DNA of 64,000 nt from Carposina sasakii (GCA_014607495.2 CP053162.1:2116469-2180468), one strand, 5' to 3'. Shown: positions 33,013-44,112, counted from the stretch's first letter. Made by a program: numbers and translations. The notes: generated by a model not told the origin, from the letters alone.

Positions 33013-36000
33013 ATGGACGCTAGAAACTTTTGTGTTGTTTTGATTATACTTATCCTGGCAATGGAGGGTGGCGTTTGTAAGGTAAGATATATCTTTACCA
33101 TGGTATTAGAAAAACTCTAACCAGTTAAGCTAATCTAGGTCCACGAGCAAGTTTGACAGATATTCCATAATACACAATGTTATTGTCAAACTTCGTTTTA
33201 TACGATGTTTAATTTAGACACGGTTTTGTAATAACATCATTAATAATGTACACCGAAAGCTTAATCGCCTGCTAGTATATACTTTGATAGATATCTTTTT
33301 CAAAAAGTGCATGAATGCTAAGCTGGGAATTTGTGTTGATTCCGAGATTTTGTCATTTTAATTCGTTAAGTAAGATAAAATTTCATTGGTGACATCGTTT
33401 TGCACATTGACACATTTATTGTCTATCACAAAGATGTAAATAATATCAGGCATCAAAAGTTATCCGAAATTAAGGGACTTTGTAGGAGTATATTGCATAT
33501 AAGTAATGCTTTCTTTGAGTTTTTACTTTGACGAATCGGTAAAAAAACGTAAGATGTTCTGTGTATATTATTATATTTCTTGTTTTAGTTCCCATCTGAA
33601 TCTGACCAGGATTTACCATATGTATGTAGATTAATAATGCTCTCCATTGTTAGAAATTGATTACTTTAACGGTACAATACACATTACATACATAGAGTAT
33701 GGCGAACTTTTTGACAAAATTATTTTTTTCTTGAAATTTTTCCATTCACGAAATTTACCAAAGGTTTTGTTTTATTTCGCGGATTTGCCAAAGTTTAATT
33801 TAATGATATCGCTTTTTACCAGATGAGATTATTCCTTACGCATATTTCACCGACATGTCTTCTTGATAATATATAGCTAGCTTTGAACAATAGCTTCCTT
33901 TCGATACAGCTTTTAACTGGCAGGGTTTATAATTATTATCTCTTATATTCAAAGTTTTACGACTAAGAACTTTATACGACATTTAGTGCCTGAATATGGC
34001 CAGCATATTCCTGGTTTATTTTATTTGGATTCCTCACGAGCGTGCCTGTATATTTGTAATAAACTACATATTTGCAATTATCAAGGTTGTTCAATTTTAC
34101 GAATGGAATTATTACTAAAAAGAAAACGGGGGAATTCGATAAAGAGAAAATAACAAATTGGAAAATTTTGCGAATGGAAAAATTGCTTTAAGAAAAAAAT
34201 TATTTTTTCAAAAAGTTTCCATAATTGCTTTAAAACATTATACATATATCATATACGTACTTATAGTACAACGAAGATAATATTAAAGTAGTATCCATTA
34301 TTGTCCATGAATTTAATTTAGATTTTTTTCTTTAATAATTTACTGCAAGCTCGTACTTAGCTGTCTTTTTAAGGCCAAATGCCAATACTAAAGATTAAGA
34401 TAAAACCGCCGATAGATTAATCCAAATTAAAAATTTTACCAAAACTAAAGGATCTTAAAGAAGATCCTACAGCTACGTTAGATGTTAATGATTTGACATG
34501 CACGGAAGAAGATGCAGCTGATGTATTCTAGTAAAGCCCTGCATTAGCACAGTATGACACTTAGGGCCAATTTTTCTTTCTGAATGATATGGTTGATGTT
34601 ATCGTTCTCTAAAATTCTATCAACGTAGAGACAGCATCCTTCAGATACACAGATGAACATTGGAAATATCGGGTTATAATTTATTTTCAGAAAGCTATAG
34701 ACAGAAAACAAAGTAAAATCGCAATAATGGTGCACTACGACGCAGCAGTAACATTGGACAACGTAAAGCATAACTTCAAAAAGCGCGCAAGACTACGAAA
34801 CATTACCGAAACCGTTTTGAGAGACGTCGAAAAATACTTCAACCATAACAGTTTAAACAAAGGTGTTAAACTTCATCTGCTGGACGCAAAGTTCCTCAGA
34901 AACAACACAGCCGTTCTCAAATCTGATGACAATGGGCCGGTTTATTTGAAAAACTACTGTGAGTGGCAAAGTATTATGAAGAAACGAAAGTCCAAGTGGT
35001 ATTTCTCGTTGCTATTTACTGGCTTGGATTTATACTATTTTGATAAGCAAGGAAACAAAGTTCGATCTTCTACAGGTAAGCTTGATAAGTTTCCGTGCCA
35101 GCGCTCTTACCACTGAGCCACCGGGTCAATTACTCGGATGACGAATTTTACCATCTAATTAAAAAAATTAAAGATAATTTTCTATATTTGAATAGTTTTT
35201 TAACCTTAGTGTAATTTCTTCACAAAATTTTTGGAATGTGCTCATTCATGTCTTGAACCTTTATTTATCAGTCAAGCAAGTGTGTTTTGATTTAAATAAA
35301 AAAATGTACCTAACTACACATAAGTTTTATGTAAAAGTTTACAAATTTACAATTTTTTTTATCATTTTCTATGTGGATAACTTTGTTTCTTGCATTTTTT
35401 TTTATAGTTCTACAATCCCATCGATTTACAGATGCTTACAACAGAAATATTTTGTATGGATGTTCTTTTACCGTTTAAACCACATCGCATTAAAAGTTCA
35501 ATTCAAGCTTCAGCACCATAGCGATGTGTGTTTGTCCTAGATGGAAAAACCTCGAAAATAAATCTACCAATTTAAATGTTCATGAATTTCAGGACACATT
35601 AATTTATGTTCTAAGAATCACCTAAACTTCTGAAGTAAATTAGGACAATTTGGACTTTCTGACATCATGAAGACAAACACCTAAATTGATAGCGCAGACG
35701 AATTTTTTATATTTAAAATTGTCGACAATTGGTATCAACTTGTTAGATGCAGTATCTATGCATATTTCTATACAACACAATAAAAAACATTACGTAATAG
35801 TCACGATGATGTGACTGATGGAATATAAAATATTCGTATCAAGATTTGCCTACAACGTTGCTAAAATAAAATTAACATAAAAGAATCTATTTCATTCCTT
35901 TTGTAGGTTTTTTGAATATCTTTGTTTTTCACCTTTTAAATATACTTAAGAGCTGGTGCTCACACTGTGCTCATCGCAGTGAGTGTTAATTTTACATCAA

Positions 36001-37182
36001 ATGACAACACTACTCACGGTTATGATTCACCTCAAATGTTTTTTTTTTTAGAAACGTCTATCTCTATAAAACAATCGAGAAGATTATTTTATCGTTTCTG
36101 TCCTACTATGCCTTCTTTCAGTAGGACAAAATCGATAACCGGCATCTTCATGATATAAACTAATCCAATCTTTAAAACAACTTTTTTTTTTCACAGCTCG
36201 TACTTATTTGGGCGGCATATGTAATATTGAGAAAAGCTGCACCATACTAGAATGGAAACCGAAGAATTTGGCTTATTTGTTAACACATGAAATTGGACAT
36301 AGGTAAGCGGTAAGAATTTTTTAATTAAATAAATAAGTAAATATTCACACACTTTACAACACATTAACTTAGTCCCACATTAAGATCCATAAGGTCTTGT
36401 GTCGTGAGTACTAACAAAATTGTGGAAAGTATTTCATTTTCTGCTGGATGCCGGCCGCTTGCATCAGTGGAGGTTGTTAGGGGAGGTATTTGTTCAACAG
36501 TGGATTTAACGACTGAAACTGATGATGATGACGATTTCATTTCCAATTCAAATCCCAGTAGATGCGAAAATTTATCTGGCGTGAACCTAAAGTTTTATGA
36601 AGATTGCGACAAAAATATTCACCTGATTTTCATTTATTAAGAAATGTTTTGTAAATTTTCAGCCTGGGCCTCAACCACGATGGTTTCCCTAACAAGTGTA
36701 AAGACAACCAGTACATCATGAGCTCCAAGTACAACCCATACAGGACGCCGAAAACCTGGTCCAAATGCAGCCAGAAAGAACTGGAAATGTTCATGAAGTA
36801 ACTTTGCTACATTAATTTGTTACCCATGTGACCTACATACATAGCTTATATTATGTTATTTTGATGTACTTATTAGCTATGTATAACTTGCTAAGTTTCA
36901 TCAATATCCGTTCAGTAGTTCTTGCATGAAAGAATTATCATCCAATCAATGATTTTCACACTTTTCCAGATGAAAAAAGAAACAAAATATCGTAATTAAT
37001 TGCTGCACATCATCAGTGAAAATGTTGCTAGCTCATCGCCTGTGAACACACCCCTGAATTCCTTAGTCGACACTTATGACATGCACAGAATGCAGCTGAT
37101 GTAGTACCTATTCTAGTGAAGCGCCATATGAACAATTTATAACATTTTTTTCAGGAGCCGAAAATCATGGTGTCTGAAGTGA
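33013..37182 (+). CDS. compact secreted M12B (reprolysin/ADAM-type) zinc metalloprotease
   Basis: Five exons join in frame: 33013-33081, 34691-35075, 36197-36302, 36663-36797 and 37155-37182, all GT-AG, giving 240 residues. Residues 1-22 are a signal peptide (FCVVLIILILAMEGG). The catalytic domain starts at once (KIAIMVHYDAAVTL, the first strand) and holds the zinc site HEIGHSLGLNHDG at 182-194, with H182, H186 and H192 as ligands, E183 as base and D193 as the M12B-defining Asp. M206 in YIMSS is the Met-turn. Six cysteines in the mature part (113, 160, 166, 199, 222, 238) would form three disulfides; CSQKELEMFM and WCLK match the usual C-terminal end of the domain. Possible N-glycosylation sites are at N60 and N94. 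There is no prodomain, cysteine switch, disintegrin or thrombospondin module, unlike typical ADAM or ADAMTS proteins. It should cleave extracellular proteins; the substrate is unknown. Similar small M12B proteins occur in arthropod secretions, but nothing here shows that use. ATTAAA at 37228-37233 may be the polyadenylation signal. Confidence 0.9.
33082..34563 (+). other. metalloprotease intron 1, upstream part
   Basis: AT-rich. It contains a SINE-like repeat C fragment at 34470-34560 (TTGACATGCACGGAAGAAGA, GATGCAGCTGATGTATTCTA, - strand). No exon seen. Confidence 0.6.
34564..34673. mobile_element. TTA-flanked MITE in metalloprotease intron 1
   Basis: Diverged relative of 29145-29282: GGGCCAATTTTTCTTTCTGA at the left, TTGGAAATATCGGG at the right, TTA at 34561-34563 and 34674-34676. 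It ends 17 bp before the exon 2 acceptor. Confidence 0.55.
35076..36196 (+). other. metalloprotease intron 2
   Basis: Directly after the donor, 35090-35122 (- strand ACCCGGTGGCTCAGTGGTAA) resembles a tRNA-type A-box region, so a SINE head fragment abuts exon 2. The rest is AT-rich; frames at 35238-35540 and 35967-36158 have no support. Confidence 0.5.
36442..36533 (+). mobile_element. RTE 3'-end insertion, 92 bp, in metalloprotease intron 3
   Basis: TGGAGGTTGTTAGGGGAGGT and TTCAACAGTGGA match the RTE 3' end, with a GATGATGATGACG tail. Flanks ATTTCATTTTC (36431-36441) and ATTTCATTTCC (36534-36544) are a target duplication with one change. Frames across it on both strands are side products. 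Confidence 0.75.
37010..37130 (-). mobile_element. SINE-like repeat C in metalloprotease intron 4
   Basis: ATCAGTGAAAATGTTGCTAG, TTAGTCGACACTTATGACAT, GAATGCAGCTGATGTAG; it ends about 25 bp before the last exon. Confidence 0.6.
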
Positions 37183-37458
37183 TAATCTCTTACCAATCAG
37201 ACAACCATCAATACCTCTAACAACAGTATTAAATATATGCGATATAATTGTAAACTTTAAAAAGAATTCTGACAAAATCCTCTCTGATCGCTGTTGTAAG
37301 TGATCAGAGAAAATTGTACGATTTTTGCTTCGTTTTTGCTAAATACGACACGTAACGTAATAAGGGGGCTGAGTATGTAACTACTAGATTAAAGTAAACT
37401 ATAAGTAGATAACGTGCCATAGAGTTCTGTATTTCTCAGATGTTATTTTTATTTTTTA

Positions 37459-37660
37459 CTAGCGGTCGCCCACGACTTCGTCCGCGAAAGGGGGCATTGC
37501 ACCCGTGCGAAGCCGGGGCGGATTGCTATATACCCTATAGACTTCCTCGATAAACGGGCTATCTTACACTGAAAGAATTTTTCAAATCAGACCAGTAGTT
37601 CCTGAGATTAGCGCGTTCAAACAAACAAACAAACAAACTCTTCAGCTTTATAATATTATT
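37459..37660 (-). mobile_element. non-autonomous Helitron, tandem with the next
   Basis: - strand end CTAG at 37462-37459 followed by T, with a CGCGGACGAAGTCGTGGGCG hairpin region. (CAAA)n lies at 37617-37638 near its 5' side. Body words (CTTCCTCGATAAACGGGCTA, GAGATTAGCGCGTTCAA) are the same as at 38225-38305. Confidence 0.7.
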
Positions 37661-37669
37661 AATTAATAT

Positions 37670-38366
37670 ATAGCTGTTGCCCGCGACTTCGTCCGCGTCA
37701 ACAAACAGAATAAAATATTTTAAAGTACTTCTGCGTAAATTATATTTTTTGTTTTATTTTCTTGTGGCAGAAGAACATACTGATTTTCTCCGCAACCCGA
37801 TCTTGACAACGCGACATATAATTGGCCGTGTGAAAAGCAGTCTTGACGTAAGTCAATTCCAACGTGTTTAAACGTTTGCCCCTGTGATTTATTAATTGTT
37901 ACAGCAAAAGATAACTTAACAGGGAATTGAATTCTTTTAAAATGTTGAATAACTTTTCCTAAGACGGTATTTTCATATCTCTCAAAGTTTAGCTGGGCTG
38001 CTAAGGGTTCTGCATCAGGCAGTCTAGACCTTCAATTTTTTTCTTTCATATCATTTCTACGTCATTTTATTCTTTCATACATATTTTTTGGATAACTTGA
38101 ACCGTTTACGCAGCGCACGCAACGGAAGTCTCCAAAGTTGAATAATTTTCCCCGTTTTTTCCACATTTTCCTCTTATTCTTCATCCCTATTGGTCGCACT
38201 ATGATGATATATAGCCTAAAGCCTTCCTCGATAAATGGACTATCCAACACAAAAAGAATTTTTTAATTCGACCCAGTAGTTCCGGAGATTAGCGCGTTCA
38301 ATCAAACAAACAAACAAACAAACAAACAAACAAACAAACTCTTCAGCTTTATAATATTAGTATAGA
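37670..38366 (-). mobile_element. Helitron, internally deleted, keeping the helicase end (697 bp)
   Basis: 5' end TC (38366-38365) after A; 3' end at about 37670 with GCGGACGAAGTCGCGGGCAA and CTAT in place of CTAG. It contains the last coding stretch of the Helitron helicase and a (CAAA)n tract at about 38308-38338. Confidence 0.75.
37720..38031 (-). pseudogene. Helitron helicase, C-terminal fragment (Pif1-like)
   Basis: On the - strand 103 codons remain open to a stop at 37722-37720. The encoded order is [20 protein letters not shown], then [20 protein letters not shown] (helicase motif V region), [20 protein letters not shown] and SRSG (motif VI region, normally VALSRV), ending YAEVL. This is the standard end of the RepHel protein, the rolling-circle replicase/helicase of Helitrons. 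Rep motifs and the first helicase motifs are missing and a stop lies just upstream, so the copy is dead. It confirms that the short TC/CTAG repeats in the window are Helitrons. Confidence 0.88.
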
Positions 38367-38402
38367 TTATGTCTTTTATTTTTGATTTTATATTTATCTG
38401 TC

Positions 38403-39180
38403 GTGGTCATGGCAGAATCGCTGAAGGATCTAAGCACAATGCTCGATGGCCTCAATCGAGTCTCCCAACAGGTGGGCCTGAAGATGAACATGGACAAGAC
38501 GAATATCATGTCGAACGTCCATGTGCCGCCCACTCCTGTACTGGTTGGGAGCTCGATGCTTGATGCTTGAAGTTGTTGACGAGTATGTTTACCTGGGACA
38601 GACGGTCAAACTAGGTAAGTCCAACTTTGAGAAGGAGGTAACTCGGCGAATCCAACTCGGCTGGGCAGCGTTCGGGAAACTACGAAGCTTATTTGTGTCC
38701 AAGATACCCCAGTCCTTAAAGACGAAGGTATTCAACCAGTGCGTGCTGCCGGTGATGACCTACGGTGCCGAAACGTGGTCTCTAACTATGTGCCTCATAA
38801 AAAAGCTCAGGATCGCACAGCGAGCGATGAAGAGAGCTATGCTTGGGATCTCTCTGCGTGATCGAATCAGAAATGAGGAGATCCGCAGACGTACAAAGAT
38901 CACCGACATAGCTGAACGGTCCAGCAAGCTGAAGTGGCAATGGGCAGGGCACATAGCTCGAAGAACTGATGGCCGATGGAGTCGGAAAGTTCTAGAGTGG
39001 ATACCACGTATCGGCAAGCGCAGCGTGGGAAGGCCACCCGCGAGGTGGACGGATGACCTGGTCAAGGTTGCGGGCGTCGGTTGGATGCAGGCTGCTTCCG
39101 ACCGGTCGGAGTGGAGGTTGTTGGAGGAGGCCTATGTCCAACAGTGGACTTCTCAGGGCTGTAAATGATGATGATGATGA
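38403..39180 (+). mobile_element. RTE LINE, 5'-truncated insertion with target duplication
   Basis: A 778-bp 3' portion ending in TAAATGATGATGATGATGA, flanked by TTTATCTGTC (38393-38402 and 39181-39190; 11 bp if the shared A is counted). This is a recent-looking target-primed insertion right after the Helitron. Confidence 0.92.
38409..39168 (+). pseudogene. RTE reverse transcriptase C-terminal fragment
   Basis: The frame starts inside the element (AESLKDLSTMLDGLNRVSQQ, just after the missing FADD motif), then shifts at 38557-38572, where GATGCTT is present twice in tandem. After the shift it continues open to the stop at 39168: VVDEYVYLGQTVKLGKSNFE, GAETWSLTMCLIKKLRIAQR, KITDIAERSSKLKWQWAGHI, WIPRIGKRSVGRPPARWTDD. 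The 5' truncation removes the endonuclease and the catalytic core. No activity is expected. Confidence 0.88.
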
Positions 39181-39190
39181 TTTATCTGTC

Positions 39191-40184
39191 AAATGAACTT
39201 GTGATAAACGGAAGGGTAAGCGCGAACCTCTCGATAGTCCGGAACGCAATCGTCCAACTGTCAAATCACATAGATTTTGCTAGCGAGTCGCTAGTGTTAC
39301 GCCGCGTAAAAAGGTTCGTGCTTACCCCACAGTGCTACTAAAAAACTGTGCTAAAGTTTCGTTGAAAGCTCGTTGTACATGTATGACCTTTGACAGCAAA
39401 ATATATTGAAGTCTGTCAAATTATACAACATATATATTGACAATAACTGCTCTATGTTTGTTTTATGGAACGCTTATTTAGTAATGTTGTTCTGAATAAT
39501 AAGATAAATTTAACCTGGGGGGTAAAGTATTAAGTAGGTATACTCAGATATTAAAAAATTATAAAAACTTTATAAGGCTGTTTTTAACAAGAATGTATCT
39601 CTGAAAGATATCACATGACTGTCATAGGTACCAACTGTACCTACTCGTATAGGTATAATAAGAAGTTAACCTTTTCTAAAGTTGTTGTTTTTTATATTTT
39701 GATTAAAACAACCTTACCGCTCGAACTGCTTATTTATTAAAATTACATACCACAATGTTTATTTCTGGCTGCTTGCCTAGCAAATTAACATTTAGGTAAT
39801 CTAATAAATTTAAGTCTCGCGCTGACATGACGATCGTTATCGTGAGTGAGGATTATCACGTTACATTAATTCCTATTGGAGGAAATATTGCGATGAAAGT
39901 GTTACTTTGTCCAAATCCTCTGTTCTCTGTTCAGCATGTATCTAAACGCCTACAAGTTTTAACTTACTAAAGTGGCAAAAAATTACATCACTAAGTAACT
40001 TTATGAATCAGAATCCAATAGGTGTAACTTGATATCACAAGTTCTATTACTACCTATTCCTACACCTTAAACGGATAATTAATTTAATTTTAGCTAAGAA
40101 TACTTATTTGAGAAATAAATCCATGGGTCGAAAACGAAGAATGTGAAAACAAGTACAAACACCACGAGCTAAATATTTTAACTT
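39191..40184. other. intergenic, no recognisable feature
   Basis: AT-rich; no gene or TIR pair recognised. Confidence 0.4.
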
Positions 40185-40450
40185 TTTAAAAAATTAAATT
40201 GGCTTACGCTTGACTACAACGCGCCTGATGGTAAGCACCATTGCAGTCTAAGATGGAGCACGCTTGCCTAAAAGAAACCGGTTCACTCTCGACTTGAAGA
40301 CCGCAAGATTATAGCTCATGGGGAACAGGGATTCAGGCAGGGAGTTCCACAGCTTGGCCGTTCGCACTATTAATGTAGAAGCAAAACGCTTAGTACGAGT
40401 TTTCGGCACTTCAACTGTGAACCGGCGACGTCCTAAATTCGGCCCCGTAA
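40185..40450 (-). mobile_element. LINE fragment, C-terminal end of a Jockey/CR1-type ORF2
   Basis: On the - strand 40446-40248 is open and ends in TAG. It encodes GRRRFTVEVPKTRTKRFAST, LIVRTAKLWNSLPESLFPMS and YNLAVFKSRVNRFLLGK. The pattern 'RT..LWNSLP..(L)….YNL..FK..VNR.L' is the usual tail of Jockey/CR1-group reverse transcriptases. Only the last 66 codons remain. Confidence 0.8.
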
Positions 40451-40478
40451 AAAAAGTTTCAACTAAGTATAACTTTTA

Positions 40479-40598
40479 AGACCGATTTTTCCAGTGATCA
40501 GATAGCCTGATGCTGTCTTTCTCTAAAACTTGAGCAAGATAGACACAGCATCAACTTATAATATTATCATAGGCTATCTGACTATTGGAAATAGCGGC
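40479..40598. mobile_element. TTA-flanked MITE, third copy
   Basis: AGACCGATTTTTCCAGTGAT to TATTGGAAATAGCGGCCC, TTA on both sides (40476-40478, 40599-40601). Interior GATGCTGTCTTTCTCTAAAA is shared with 29145-29282. Confidence 0.7.
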
Positions 40599-41019
40599 CC
40601 TTAGGGAAACAAGAACGTTCTGGTAGTTTTAACAAAAGTACAATAACCTAAAATTAAATTAAAATTAAACTATGTTTCCTACCTACCGGAATATGGAAAA
40701 TCAAAATGAAACCAACACTTTCACAGACAAATGTCCAAAACAACAATACATACAAAATTCAGAGCATGCATCCGAAGTTAACACCATGGAGCACTTGCAC
40801 AAAGGAGGTGTGATTTGAGGCTACCACCAATTAGCTTACCCAGTAGATATGCCACTTGCTGACATTTACCAGCATAATCGACCGTTACATAGGACATGTC
40901 ACTCACACATCAATAGCGACTGGCGACTCTATTTTCTAGTGATGAGTGATCGATCTCATAGGGATGAGTGGAAAAGGATAACATATTCTACTGACCTCAA
41001 GTAAATGGGATTAGCGACA

Positions 41020-41098
41020 CGATGAACATGGTGTTAGAGCACTGACACGCGGAATGCAGAGGTCGTGGGTTCGATTCCCACCCGGGTGAGGAATTTTT
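41020..41098 (+). repeat. tRNA-like sequence, probable SINE head
   Basis: GTCGTGGGTTCGATTCCCAC forms a perfect T-arm with a polymerase III B-box, followed by a T-run terminator (ATTTTTTCC). GGTGTTAGAGCACTGACAC upstream resembles a D-arm/A-box. No matching 5' acceptor strand and a poor anticodon stem argue against a functional tRNA. Confidence 0.5.
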
Positions 41099-41289
41099 TC
41101 CATTTCTTTATTAATAATTTTATAATGGTGTTATTTGTTTATTCTAATATATTAACCTTCTTAAATATATTAAACCATGCTGAATAAAGTGGTTTTTTTT
41201 TCTCCCTATTTACACGCGAAATACTAACACACATTTTACCTACCTATGATTATTTTAAGCAGGATCTAACAAAAGGAGTACCTAGATTA

Positions 41290-41405
41290 ATGTTTAGCGA
41301 AATGTTTCCAAAATAGCACACTATAAAGAACCGATCCTCAAAATTTGAGACTCGAAATCACATGTTTATTTTTTAAGACTTAATTAAAATTCCTGAGTTA
41401 TTTAG
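41290..41405 (+). mobile_element. decayed half of the 10346 palindromic MITE
   Basis: TTAGCGAAATGTTTCC, ACTATAAAGAACCGATCC, AAATTTGAGACTCGAAATCA and CATGTTTATTTTT follow one arm of 10346-10605. Confidence 0.55.
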
Positions 41406-42474
41406 GAATTTTCCAGCTCCAGCAATCTGCCACTTAATGTGAGGTGAGTGATGTCGCTCTCGCTCAACTAATATTACACACTTGCAAACACAATATGGTA
41501 TGATACCGAGTCAAGCACAGATTTCCGAACTATCATAACACCTCCTACGTGTATTTCCTCCACAGTAAAAACCCAACAATTTACCAATACATTTGTATTC
41601 CCCATACTCGTGAAATTGAAAGTTACCTAGCGAAAGTTCTAGAACATATTAAAGAGAAATGAGCTAAAGTCTTAGTGACTATTAATCTGATTTAGAAAAC
41701 CAATAGATGGAGTAATATTGTATGGAAAGTGCCAATAAACTACAGACGAGTGGACGGTAGCAATCTTCTGATATAATTATTCGTTTTCTAGTAATAGCAA
41801 TACTAAAACTGACGATATGAAGAGAACTGAATGACCTTGACTTGCATAGGAATATCAATTACCTTCTAAGGCCCACTTGAGGCAAATCTAAATGTTAATG
41901 GAGAGTCTGTGTCAAAAAAGCAAAACGAGATGGATTGGATTCTTAATAACATTCATTATGGTAACTAGTTTCAAATTAAATTATAACATGACACACATGA
42001 CAGCTCTTTCTGATTATGACAAAATGTTATGCCTTATTTTACCTAAATCCTAACTTAAATCTAGAATAGCTTTTGCTTCAAGTGAAAGCTTAGTATGGCA
42101 TCTATTGCCCTAACTAGCAATTGTATGAAAATAAGCATCTTATCATACAATTATGATTCATAATATTAACTATATTATCTTCCTAAAATGTTAGTTAGGT
42201 GGTATTGACACTTCACCGGCGATAAGCTGTCCATAGTAGGTACGTTATCCTAAAAAATAAAGGTCCTTTTGTTGTGAATAAAAGAACAAGAGCAAATATG
42301 GAAGACGCTGTTGCATCCGGACTGAAGATAAGATAAAAAAATTCTAGTTCTGAATTTAAAAAAGCCATATAACGTCATCTCACTTAAAATTATTTAATTT
42401 AATTAAAGCCAGGGTATCTACGTCAAAGGTAGTTATAGGTATATGATCCGCCGTATTACAATACACCAGCTCTA
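41406..42474. other. intergenic, no recognisable feature
   Basis: No gene or repeat recognised. Confidence 0.4.
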
Positions 42475-42626
42475 GTAGCATGACCTGCGAAACATGATAT
42501 GATAAACCGATTTATCGACATTAGCCTGTCAAAATATGATAAATATAGCCGCCATGTTGAATTTTGTATATGTAGACACTATACAATATCGTACGATACG
42601 ATATCCACGATGCGTGGTCATGCTAG
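42475..42626 (-). mobile_element. short TIR MITE family G
   Basis: GTAGCATGACCTGCGAAACA at the left, GGTCATGCTAG at the right, opposite orientation to the other three copies. Confidence 0.75.
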
Positions 42627-43310
42627 GGGTCTGACAGGTTAGGGTTTTGGCTATTAGTCTCTATTACCAGCCCTCTTTGACTTTAAGTCATCGGTCTATC
42701 TAGCCGAAGGGGATCCAACTAAATTAAAGAGTTTCCTTAAAATATATGTTTAATTAATATCATGGTTAAATAATCTAGTGAATTTCGCGTGGCACACAAT
42801 ATGGCGATGACCCGTATAAGTAAAATAGAACTTATAGGATTAAGGCCGGTCTACGTTATGAGTCCTTAATAATTAACAAGATAATGTGCAAAGACTATTG
42901 GCTTTCAATGAATAATGTAGGCCATTTTAACATTTCCCATGGCCGCTCTACTGACACACAGAACTAGGCATAAACAAAACAAAAGGAAACAGTTATACTA
43001 ATGAATACATTTCAGTTAATTAATTCGCGGATGTAAAAGTGTAAAACGGTAGCCGATACGGGTCACGCGATTTGGGATAGTCGAAACATATGTTTTAACC
43101 TACAACGCCAAAAAGAAGTAGAAATTAATGAGTTTATTTTCCTACAGTGTAGATGGACAAGGATTAATTGTATTTATCCCACAATAAAAATTGCCTTTAT
43201 TTAGTGTAGATACTCTAATTATTAGTAAAAAACATTTTATCAATGACATTGAGAAGGAAAATTTTGAGAAGCCGATGGATATGATGATTTCACAAAGAAG
43301 ATGGCACTAT
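42627..43310. other. intergenic, no recognisable feature
   Basis: No gene or repeat recognised. Confidence 0.4.
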
Positions 43311-44112
43311 TAGAAAGGATGCCAAATAGCCACATTAATCTACTATTAGACAATAGAATGCATACATACATATAATCACGCCTTTATCCCTTACTGGGTA
43401 GGCAGAGCAGCAAGGGCCGATAGAACCACATGGTGCCACTTCTGACCAATTTTGAGGGTATAGTTGAGATGTACAAGTTCGGTTAGTAGTGACAGGTGGT
43501 CAGCCTATCGCCTACGAAACACCAAGACCCTCTTGTCCCTCTACTGACTTGTACAGTATGCCCGGGAGGAGAAGCAGCTGTAGTATTATACTTTTTTTTT
43601 TCCCAGAGCAGCATAGAAGGTACTAATATACATACATAAATGTTGTTATCTTCATACTTCACATTCTGTTTTTCTATTCGTTTTAATGCTTTATAGTCGC
43701 TAGTTAGGTCCCCGGGGATTTTCTATGCTTTGTTATTGCATTGCATTTTTCTGGTCGCCTCTGTTGATCCTGGCTCACAGGAGTTGCAGAGGCGGGAATG
43801 AGTGGTGGGCCAATCCCAGTATATATAAATGTTGGCAACATACACAATATTTTTTTCCTAAGCACATCAGATATTTAAAAAAAAGAAAATAAAAATAAAC
43901 ACAATTTAAAGTAGAAAAATAATATACGCACACAGTATAATGCGTATATTCGGTGAAAAATCTAGGCTTTTATACTCTAGATTGGTTATCTATCAGTAAC
44001 TGTCTAAATTGGGAAACAGTATAAAAAAGGCGTATGTATATGTTTGTATGTATGTATAAGCATTTCTATTGTCTAATAGTGGATTAATGTGGCTATTTAG
44101 CATCCTTTCTCT
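43311..44112. mobile_element. fold-back element (about 800 bp) carrying repeat D
   Basis: AGAAAGGATGCCAAATAGCC (43311) with CACATTAATC…CTATTAGACAATAGAA is mirrored by TTCTATTGTCTAATAG…ATGTGGCTATTTAGCATCCT ending 44112. Between the arms sits a full SINE-like repeat D copy and about 420 bp of other sequence. Confidence 0.65.
43360..43610 (+). mobile_element. SINE-like repeat D
   Basis: ATACATATAATCACGCCTTT, GGGTAGGCAGAGCAGCAAGG, AGAACCACATGGTGCCACTT, CTACTGACTTGTACAGTATG, GAAGCAGCTGTAGTATTATA. Almost identical to 56716-56965. Confidence 0.75.

Noticed and set aside
36404..36640. 78-codon frame with an Asp-rich run inside the metalloprotease
   Set aside because: It is intronic and spans a 92-bp RTE tail insertion; the Asp run comes from the GATGATGATGACGA tail.
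41020..41098. Functional tRNA gene
   Set aside because: A perfect T-arm and terminator are present, but no 5' acceptor strand pairs with the 3' strand and the anticodon stem has mismatches; a SINE head is more likely.
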